From NCBI GenBank assembly GCA_024278015.1, contig JAJRUC010000525.1, positions 1 to 11,197 on the forward strand: a stretch of 11,197 nt of DNA, given 5' to 3'. Positions 6,337 to 11,197 of the stretch are shown one piece after another. The notes under the pieces were generated by a model. The model did not search any database, was not told where the DNA came from, and saw only the letters and a program-made list of their open reading frames with translations. The DNA comes from Chloroflexota bacterium (lineage in GTDB: Bacteria; Chloroflexota; Anaerolineae; 4572-78). Within the stretch, counting starts at the first letter, position 1. Every line of letters begins with the position of its first letter. The position numbers were made by a program, and so were the translations under genes.

Positions 6337-6449
6337 CCCTTCGGATTATGCGCATACATCGTCACCGGTGGAGACATCTGGTCACGTAAACCGGTCGCCC
6401 GCGCCCCCGCACCATGAAAAGGCGTTGCAGCAACCTCGATTTATGCAAA

Positions 6450-6616
6450 TAACCTGAGTTCGAAGTTTACGGCTATTATGCGTTCAACCCCCTCCCCAAC
6501 CACCTGTGCCCCGTATGGGGTATCCCTCCGGCAGAGGGAGGGAGTATTTCCCCCCTCTCTGAGGAGGGACCAAGGGGGGAGAAAAGCGATAATGCCAAAA
6601 CTCCGAACTAACGTTA
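6450..6616. mobile_element. MITE-like element with imperfect terminal inverted repeats
   Basis: The left end, TAACCTGAGTTCGAAGTTT (6450-6468) and on to ATTATGCG (6475-6482), is imperfectly complementary to the right end. Read on the - strand, the right end starts TAACGTTAGTTCGGAGTTT (6616 downward) and continues GGCATTATCGC. About 28 positions match, allowing two single-base gaps. The core (6487-6582) is C/G-rich, with nested hairpins CCCC-GTAT-GGGG (6509-6520) and CCCTCC/GGAGGG (6524-6542), and outer arms CCCCCT and AGGGGGG. No open reading frame of note is inside, so it could only be moved by an enzyme encoded elsewhere. AAATAA occurs at both outer edges (6447-6452, 6616-6621) but overlaps the inverted repeats. 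Confidence 0.5.
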
Positions 6617-6628
6617 AATAATTAGCGA

Positions 6629-6656
6629 ATTCTAACCCGCCCGTTTTATTCTAACC
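6629..6656. repeat. two direct repeats ATTCTAACC upstream of the glycan promoter
   Basis: Perfect 9-bp copies at 6629-6637 and 6648-6656 have a 19-bp period, close to two helical turns, and end 25 bp before the -35 candidate at 6682. The arrangement fits a tandem activator-binding site for the downstream polysaccharide genes, but it could be chance. Confidence 0.35.
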
Positions 6657-6681
6657 GATTTCATACCATGTTCATACAGCT

Positions 6682-6710
6682 TTTACATTCAATATTGTTA
6701 CACTTAAAAA
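6682..6710 (+). promoter_or_regulatory. candidate promoter of the polysaccharide genes
   Basis: TTTACA (6682-6687, 5 of 6 to the -35 consensus) and TAAAAA (6705-6710, 4 of 6 to the -10 consensus) have a 17-nt spacer. The leader would be about 48 nt. The region is AT-rich, unlike the flanking genes. Confidence 0.4.
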
Positions 6711-6764
6711 TGTTCAAGGATTAACAACTCATTTTGGGCGTTTAGTGTCGAAAGAGAAGGTTTT

Positions 6765-8246
6765 ATGCAGGCGAATATTTATCCTTATTCCAGCACGTGG
6801 GCAAAAGCAGCCGACAAACAACTAATGGAACGGCGCGTATTGATGACCGTGCTGGTGGCGCTGGATTTGCTGATGGTTGGCTTCGGGTTTTTCATGGCCT
6901 ACATCATCCGCTTTGAAATTCAGCCGGTGTGGTTTTATCAAAGCAATACGCCGCAGTTCCAGTTTTATCAGGGCATTGCTTTAACCCTCATCCCCCTGTG
7001 GTTGGGCGTTTTCTGGATGTTCGGCCTGTACGATTTCAAAAACATCTTTCAGGGGATGCGAGAATACGCCCACATTTTTAACGCCTGCACCCTGGGCATT
7101 ATGGTGGTCATCTTCTTCACTTTCTTCGATGATAAATTTATTGTGGCCCGTGGCTGGGTGGTAATGGCCTGGCTGCTCATCAGCTTTGCGGCGATGCTCG
7201 GCCGCTTTATCTTCCGGCGCGTGGTGCAGCGCTTGCGGATGAGCGGCCGCTTGCTGACCAATATGCTGGTGGTCGGCACCGACGCCGAAGCGCTGGCGAT
7301 TGCCCGCCAACTGCAAACCAACGGCAAAGCCGGCGTCACCGTGGTCGGTTTTGTGGATGATGGCACGTTTCGGGCCGGCAAGGAACTGGTCGACGGCGTA
7401 CCCGTTGTGGGGCGGCTGGAAAATCTGGCCCGGTTGGTTAACCGCTATGGCGCGCAGGAAATTGTTGTTTCGGCCACCGCCCTGCCCCGCGAAGCCCTGA
7501 TTGACCTGTTCCAGACCTTCGGCGTTTCCAACGACATCACCATTCGCCTCTCTTCCGGCCTGTACGAAGTCATCACCACCGGCGTGGAAGTGCAGGAAAT
7601 CGGCAATGTGCCCTTGCTCAGCGTGAACCGGGTGCGGCTGACCGGCGCCGATGTGGTCCTGAAACGCGCCCTCGATTTTACAGTTTCGGCGGCGTTGCTG
7701 CTGCTGGGTTTACCCTTCCTGGTGTTGCTGGGCATCATCGTCAAGCTCGATTCCTCCGGCCCGATTATTTACAAGCGCCGGGTGGTGGGCGTGGGCGGCA
7801 AACTGCTGGATGCCTTCAAATTCCGCACCATGTATGTCGATGGCGACCAACGGCTGGCCCAACATCCCGAACTGGTGAAGGAACTGGAAGAAACCGGCAA
7901 GCTTAAAAATGACCCGCGCATCACCCGTGTGGGCAGCATTTTACGGCGGGCCAGTCTGGACGAATTGCCCCAGTTGTTCAACGTTTTGCTGGGCCAGATG
8001 AGCCTGGTTGGCCCCCGCATGATTACCCAGACGGAACGCGCCAGGTACGGCAAATGGCGCACCAATCTGGTCACAGTCAAACCCGGTATGACCGGCCTGT
8101 GGCAGGTCAGTGGTCGAAGCGATTTGAGCTACGAAAAGCGTGTTACCCTGGATATGCACTACATTCGCAACTACAGCCTGTGGTTCGACCTGTACCTGCT
8201 GTGGCAAACCATTCCCGCTGTCCTGAAAAAGCGCGGAGCCTATTAA
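6765..8246 (+). CDS. undecaprenyl-phosphate glycosyl-1-phosphate transferase (WbaP/WcaJ-type initiating transferase)
   Basis: The 493-residue membrane enzyme starts surface polysaccharide synthesis by moving a sugar-1-phosphate from a nucleotide sugar to undecaprenyl phosphate. The N-terminal part has four hydrophobic segments (about 26-48, 70-88, 105-121, 130-149). A Rossmann-like CoA-binding-type domain follows (about 164-270, MLVVGTDAEALAIA). The catalytic bacterial sugar transferase domain runs from about 297 to 493, with a re-entrant hydrophobic helix (305-326), KFRTM (352-356), the catalytic Asp-Glu pair in SLDELPQLFNVL (Asp399, Glu400), SLVGPRM (413-419) and PGMTGLWQVSGR (440-451). Length and order are typical of the long PglC/WbaP superfamily. 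Sugar specificity (glucose, galactose or another) cannot be read from sequence. The ATG at 6765 has AGAGAAGG 4 nt upstream. It is the first gene of the + strand glycan region. Confidence 0.93.
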   Translation: MQANIYPYSSTWAKAADKQLMERRVLMTVLVALDLLMVGFGFFMAYIIRFEIQPVWFYQSNTPQFQFYQGIALTLIPLWLGVFWMFGLYDFKNIFQGMREYAHIFNACTLGIMVVIFFTFFDDKFIVARGWVVMAWLLISFAAMLGRFIFRRVVQRLRMSGRLLTNMLVVGTDAEALAIARQLQTNGKAGVTVVGFVDDGTFRAGKELVDGVPVVGRLENLARLVNRYGAQEIVVSATALPREALIDLFQTFGVSNDITIRLSSGLYEVITTGVEVQEIGNVPLLSVNRVRLTGADVVLKRALDFTVSAALLLLGLPFLVLLGIIVKLDSSGPIIYKRRVVGVGGKLLDAFKFRTMYVDGDQRLAQHPELVKELEETGKLKNDPRITRVGSILRRASLDELPQLFNVLLGQMSLVGPRMITQTERARYGKWRTNLVTVKPGMTGLWQVSGRSDLSYEKRVTLDMHYIRNYSLWFDLYLLWQTIPAVLKKRGAY

Positions 8247-8285
8247 ACCCAATTTGTTGAAACTGAGATAAAGCTGCTGTTGACT

Positions 8286-8996
8286 ATGAAAGCCATGATT
8301 CTTGCGGCTGGTGAGGGGCGTCGATTACGGCCCCTCACCAACCATTTACCCAAACCGATGCTGCCCGTCGGCGGCAAACCCTTGCTGGAACACATTATCA
8401 TCAATTTGCGCCACAGCGGTATCACCGAATTTGCCGTCAACTTGCACCATCTGCCCCAGGCGGTCACTGATTATTTTGGCGATGGCTCCCGTCTGGGGGT
8501 GAAATTGCGCTACTCCATCGAAGACCGCTTGCTCGGTTCGGCGGGCGGGGTCAAGCGGGTGGAAGATTTCTTCGATGAACCCTTTGTGGTTTACTACGGC
8601 GATGTTTTCACCCTGGCCGATATTCGCCCCATGATTGCCCATCATTACCGTTCCGGCGTGCTGGCCACTATGGGCCTGTACCCCGTGCCGGACCCCTGGA
8701 ACCGGGGCATTGTCGAGATGGATGCCGCGCACCTCATCACCCGCTTTGTCGAAAAACCCGCCCCGGAAGAAGCCTTCTCCAATCTGGCAAACGCCGGCAT
8801 CTACGTTCTTGAGCCGGACATCCTGAGCCGCATCCCCGCCGACCAACCCTTTGATTTTGGGCGCGATGTCTTTCCGGCGCTGCTGGCCGACGGTCAGCGG
8901 GTGGCCGGTTATGTCATTGGCGATACCCTGATTGACATCGGCCTGCCGGAAAAATACGAGGAAGCTAATTTGCTGGTGCAACGGTTGGAACGCTGA
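8286..8996 (+). CDS. sugar-1-phosphate nucleotidyltransferase (HddC/RmlA/GMPP-like)
   Basis: The 236-residue single-domain nucleotidyltransferase makes a nucleotide-activated sugar from a sugar-1-phosphate and an NTP. It opens with the signature LAAGEGRRLRPLT (6-18), then KPMLPVGGKPLLEHII (23-38), the metal-binding aspartate in YYGDVF (Asp106), FVEKPAP (154-160), NAGIYVLE (169-176) and DIGLPEKYEEAN (217-228). It has no C-terminal hexapeptide domain, so it matches the short class that includes HddC and MurU. An in-frame TTG at 8280 is possible, but ATG at 8286 gives the standard MKAMILAAG start; no strong ribosome site is seen before either. It lies 39 bp after the glycosyl-phosphate transferase. 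A GmhB-like phosphatase two hundred bases downstream makes a heptose-1-phosphate guanylyltransferase attractive, but mannose or glucose remain possible. Confidence 0.88.
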   Translation: MKAMILAAGEGRRLRPLTNHLPKPMLPVGGKPLLEHIIINLRHSGITEFAVNLHHLPQAVTDYFGDGSRLGVKLRYSIEDRLLGSAGGVKRVEDFFDEPFVVYYGDVFTLADIRPMIAHHYRSGVLATMGLYPVPDPWNRGIVEMDAAHLITRFVEKPAPEEAFSNLANAGIYVLEPDILSRIPADQPFDFGRDVFPALLADGQRVAGYVIGDTLIDIGLPEKYEEANLLVQRLER

Positions 8997-9046
8997 AATA
9001 CAAGTATGGCCGCAACTGGTTGTGGACAGCGAGAATATCAGCTACC

Positions 9047-9074
9047 GTAGGGGCACGCCGCCGCGTGCCCCTAC
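9047..9074. terminator. 28-nt hairpin repeat, copy 3, probably acting as a terminator
   Basis: Perfect 12-bp arms GTAGGGGCACGC (9047-9058) and GCGTGCCCCTAC (9063-9074) enclose a CGCC loop. TATTTTTTGGTTTTTT follows directly on the + strand, so this copy has the form of a rho-independent terminator 50 bp after the nucleotidyltransferase stop. It has the same length and ends as the repeats at 926-953 and 2394-2421, suggesting a mobile repeat that has been co-opted. Confidence 0.65.
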
Positions 9075-9132
9075 TATTTTTTGGTTTTTTGTGGCCTTGA
9101 TTAAAACTCTAACTTTTTTCTAATAATTTTCC

Positions 9133-9162
9133 TGGAACTTTACAATCGAAATTGGTTAAAAT
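9133..9162 (+). promoter_or_regulatory. weak candidate promoter before the GmhB-like gene
   Basis: TGGAAC (9133-9138) and TAAAAT (9157-9162) are 18 nt apart in a strongly AT-rich stretch (9090-9195) that follows the terminator-like hairpin. The leader to the start at 9207 would be roughly 38 nt. The -35 match is poor, so this is tentative. Confidence 0.3.
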
Positions 9163-9206
9163 TTGTATGGTAGATGATTGCCGTAAAATTTTGAGAGAGC
9201 AGGCGT

Positions 9207-9812
9207 ATGACCGGAGCAATATTTTTAGACAGAGATGGCGTGATTTGCGAAAATCGGGCCGATTACGTGAAAACCTGGGGCGAATTTGAATTTATCCCCG
9301 AAGCCAAACAGGCCATCGCCTTGTTGAGCCGGTTAGATGTACCCATCATCGTTGTCACCAACCAGTCCGGGATTAACCGGCAGGTCATGACCGCCGATGT
9401 GGTAGACGACATCCACCGCCGTATGGTGCAGGCAATCACTGCCGCCGGCGGGCGCATCGACCGGGTGCTGTACTGCCCCCACCAGCCCGCAGACAATTGC
9501 CGCTGCCGCAAACCGAAGGCGGGTATGCTGCACCGGGCCGCCGCCGAACTCGGTATTGATTTGAGCCGGTCAGTTATGGTTGGCGATGCCCTGACCGATT
9601 TACAGGCCGGAAAAGCGGCCGGCTGCCACCCCTTTTTGGTGTTGACCGGGCGCGGCTTCAAGCAGCTTTTGCCCGCCCTGCCCGCCCTGGCCGATTCTTT
9701 TACCGTGGCCTGCAATTTGATGGGCGTCGCCGAAACCCTGCTTCAAATTGACCGCGCGCACACCTGGCCCCCGGCTTTCGCCGCATATTCCGTCGTGGAG
9801 GAAGTGGTTTAA
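9207..9812 (+). CDS. GmhB-like D-glycero-D-manno-heptose-1,7-bisphosphate phosphatase (HAD superfamily)
   Basis: The 201-residue HAD-superfamily phosphatase belongs to the HisB-N/GmhB branch. Visible motifs are LDRDGVI with the nucleophile Asp8 and acid Asp10, the second motif TNQSGI (51-56), the zinc loop CPHQPADNCRC (Cys90, His92, Cys98, Cys100), the third motif lysine in RKPKAGM (101-107), and MVGDALTD (124-131). GmhB enzymes remove the 7-phosphate or 1-phosphate equivalent from heptose bisphosphate on the way to ADP- or GDP-heptose. The start at 9207 gives the standard short lead into FLDRDGVI; the upstream GAGAGAGCAGG is only a weak ribosome site. The ATG of the acyltransferase gene follows its stop after 4 nt. 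Histidinol phosphatase is less likely because nothing else in the window concerns histidine. The role in a surface glycan is inferred from neighbours. Confidence 0.85.
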   Translation: MTGAIFLDRDGVICENRADYVKTWGEFEFIPEAKQAIALLSRLDVPIIVVTNQSGINRQVMTADVVDDIHRRMVQAITAAGGRIDRVLYCPHQPADNCRCRKPKAGMLHRAAAELGIDLSRSVMVGDALTDLQAGKAAGCHPFLVLTGRGFKQLLPALPALADSFTVACNLMGVAETLLQIDRAHTWPPAFAAYSVVEEVV

Positions 9813-9816
9813 TTCG

Positions 9817-10596
9817 ATGTTGACCCGGATTCGATACTATCTTTCCGCGCAAGCCTCAAGTATCCCCGTCTACATTCTGGAGCAATTCATCCTGACCCTG
9901 TTCGGCTGGATACCGACCGCGCTGGGGGTGGCTTTGCGCAGTCTGGCCTATCGGCTGATAATGAAGCTGGAAGGCGCTGTCGCCATTGAAGCGGGCGCGC
10001 GCCTGGTTTGGGCCAACAACATTCGGTTGGGGGCGGGCGTGTTTTTGGACCACGGCGTTTATCTGCACGCCCTGCCCGGCGGCATCAGTATCGGAGAGGG
10101 AACCTCGGTGATGCACCATACCATGCTGCACGTCTTCAACTTTCGAGACTTGCCCCACGCCGGCATCACCGTCGGCAAAAACTGCTTTTTGGGCGAATTT
10201 AACGTCATTCGCGGACAGGGCGGCGTTTTAATTGGCGATAACGTTTACACCGGGCCGATGGTTAAGTTTGTGGCCGTCAATCACGTTTTTGCGGACCCCC
10301 ACCGGCCCATCAGAGAGCAGGGCATTACCGCGCAAGGCATTGTAGTGGAAGATGATGTCTGGCTGGGGGCGGGCGTTACCGTGGTTGACGGCGTGACCAT
10401 TGGGCGGGGGAGTGTTATCGGCGCGGGGGCGGTTGTCACCACCGATATTCCGGCCTACAGTATCGCCGTGGGCGTGCCGGCCAAACCCGTCAAAGACCGC
10501 CGTCAAATGGAGAAAAATTCAAAGCAAGATGCGAACATCTTCTTTGGTGAATTGGAACAAATTCGCAACCAGTCACTTTCAGGAGGCACTCAGTGA
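9817..10596 (+). CDS. left-handed beta-helix (hexapeptide repeat) acyltransferase
   Basis: The 259-residue protein probably transfers an acetyl or other acyl group to a sugar. A hydrophobic N-terminal stretch (about 15-47) could touch the membrane. From about residue 57 the sequence follows hexapeptide repeats (IRLGAG, ISIGEG, ITVGKN, VLIGDN, IVVEDDVWLGAG, VTIGRGSVIGAGAVV), ending in IPAYSIAVGVPAKPV (211-225), as in the WcaF/NodL/VatD-like group. VNHVFADPHRPI (154-165) contains the likely catalytic His156. The ATG at 9817 is preferred over an upstream in-frame ATG (9748) because the longer form would overlap the GmhB-like gene by 65 bp; no close Shine-Dalgarno is seen, so coupling to upstream translation is likely. 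Its stop overlaps the GT2 start (GTGA). The acceptor sugar is unknown. Confidence 0.87.
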   Translation: MLTRIRYYLSAQASSIPVYILEQFILTLFGWIPTALGVALRSLAYRLIMKLEGAVAIEAGARLVWANNIRLGAGVFLDHGVYLHALPGGISIGEGTSVMHHTMLHVFNFRDLPHAGITVGKNCFLGEFNVIRGQGGVLIGDNVYTGPMVKFVAVNHVFADPHRPIREQGITAQGIVVEDDVWLGAGVTVVDGVTIGRGSVIGAGAVVTTDIPAYSIAVGVPAKPVKDRRQMEKNSKQDANIFFGELEQIRNQSLSGGTQ

Positions 10597-11197
10597 ATAC
10601 ATTATCCGTCGTTATCCCCGCGTTAAATGAAGAAAACGGGATTGCCGATATTATCGAGCGTGTTTTATCCATCAAGGCTTCGTTGGCCGAGGCCGGCGTT
10701 TCCGGCCTGGAATTAATTGTGGTTGACGACGGTTCGCGCGACCGCACCCCGGAGATTGTTGCCGGCTATCCCGAAGTGGTGCTGGTGCAGCATCCGGTCA
10801 ACAAAGGCTACGGGGCGGCCATCAAAACCGGGTTTCGACATGCCAAAGGCAACCTGCTGGCCTTTCTGGATGCGGACGGCACCTATCCGCCGGAATCTTT
10901 TCCGAAACTGTGCCGGCCCATTGTGGCAGGCGGGGCCGATTTGGTGATTGGCTCTCGCATGGCCGGCTCAGACAGCGAAATGCCGTTGGTGCGTCGCATT
11001 GGCAACATCATCTTTGCCACGTTGGTCAGCGTTATCAGCAACCGGCGCGTTACCGATAGCGCCAGCGGTCAGCGCGTGCTGCGCCAGGAAATTTTGCCGC
11101 ACCTGTATCCCCTGCCCGACGGCCTGAACTTTACGCCGGTGATGAGTACCCGCGCCATGCACGAGCGTATCAGCGTGGTAGAAGTGCCCATCACCTA
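10593..11197 (+). CDS. family 2 glycosyltransferase, dolichol-phosphate-mannose-synthase-like (3' end cut off)
   Basis: This open frame runs off the window, giving 201 complete codons. It is a GT-A fold glycosyltransferase of family 2, resembling polyprenyl-phosphate mannosyl/glucosyl transferases. Visible motifs are LSVVIPALNEE (4-14), IVVDDGSRDRT (42-52), NKGYGAAIKTGF (70-81) and the metal-binding AFLDADGTYPPE (90-101, Asp93-Ala-Asp95), then IGSRM and RRIGN. The start is GTG at 10593: AGGAGG lies at 10581-10586 with an ideal 6-nt spacer, and the GTG overlaps the acyltransferase stop, indicating translational coupling. The missing C-terminus could hold membrane helices, as in polyprenyl-phosphate glycosyltransferases; this cannot be seen here. 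Confidence 0.9.
   Translation, partial: MNTLSVVIPALNEENGIADIIERVLSIKASLAEAGVSGLELIVVDDGSRDRTPEIVAGYPEVVLVQHPVNKGYGAAIKTGFRHAKGNLLAFLDADGTYPPESFPKLCRPIVAGGADLVIGSRMAGSDSEMPLVRRIGNIIFATLVSVISNRRVTDSASGQRVLRQEILPHLYPLPDGLNFTPVMSTRAMHERISVVEVPIT

Larger units (their letters stand above)
6193..6764. other. 572-bp divergent intergenic region
   Basis: This region separates the - strand Mo-hydroxylase operon from the + strand glycan genes. It contains the leader and promoter candidate of the former (6193-6289), an operator-like dyad (6318-6336), a stretch with nothing recognisable apart from the 8-bp palindrome CACCGGTG at 6363-6370 (6337-6449), a MITE-like element (6450-6616), 9-bp direct repeats (6629-6656) and a promoter candidate for the glycan genes (6682-6710). 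No convincing small coding sequence is seen. Confidence 0.8.

Noticed and set aside
6337..6449. A small RNA or riboswitch (for example a molybdenum-cofactor element) upstream of the Mo operon
   Set aside because: I see no conserved riboswitch core and no strong multi-stem structure apart from the short palindrome CACCGGTG; a covariance-model search would be needed to exclude it fully.
9748..9816. N-terminal extension of the acyltransferase from the ATG at 9748
   Set aside because: It overlaps the end of the GmhB-like gene in another frame by 65 bp, and the extra residues are not family-like; the ATG at 9817 directly after the stop is better.

Overview
The window looks like a piece of a moderately GC-rich bacterial chromosome. 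The intergenic repeats (28-nt GTAGGGGC-type hairpins, CCCCCTTGCAAGGGGG-type C/G blocks) and the protein styles make me think of Chloroflexota (Anaerolineae-like), but that is recognition from memory; no rRNA or other phylogenetic marker is present. No tRNA, CRISPR array, transposase or phage gene is visible.

Layout. (1) 1-912: a cold-shock protein gene and a SlyD-type prolyl isomerase gene, both on +, 11 bp apart, closed by a perfect 16-bp hairpin that sits between convergent genes. (2) 978-6192, all on -: a molybdenum-hydroxylase operon read from right to left. It holds an FAD-binding subunit (YgfM/CoxM-like), a fused 'ferredoxin domain + molybdopterin domain' subunit (XdhD-like), and a dihydropyrimidinase/hydantoinase-like amidohydrolase. 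The first two overlap by 4 bp. The ferredoxin-like domain has lost all eight cysteine ligands of its two 2Fe-2S clusters. Its linker to the Mo domain is written in a C/G-rich repeat with two 8-base G tracts. As I recall, E. coli carries a similar trio (hyuA, xdhD, ygfM) in its putative purine/selenium-related catabolic cluster. (3) 6193-6764: a divergent regulatory region with candidate promoters on both sides, a TGTCA-N9-TGACA dyad, 9-bp direct repeats, and a roughly 165-bp MITE-like element with imperfect terminal inverted repeats around a C/G-rich core. (4) 6765-11197, all on +: cell-surface polysaccharide genes. They encode an initiating undecaprenyl-phosphate glycosyl-1-phosphate transferase, a sugar-1-phosphate nucleotidyltransferase, a GmhB-like heptose-bisphosphate phosphatase, a hexapeptide-repeat acyltransferase, and a GT2 glycosyltransferase truncated by the window end. 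A 28-nt hairpin with T tracts (9047-9074) probably splits this region into two transcription units.

How the parts fit. The Mo-hydroxylase subunits plus the cyclic-amide hydrolase suggest oxidation of an N-heterocycle (purine- or pyrimidine-like) followed by ring opening; the substrate cannot be fixed from sequence. The right half builds and loads a lipid-linked glycan. The nucleotidyltransferase and GmhB pair hints at a GDP-D-glycero-D-manno-heptose-type precursor. The most unusual features are the cluster-less ferredoxin domain, the G-tract linker inside that same gene, the family of 28-nt hairpins (three clear copies), and the MITE-like element in the divergent promoter region.
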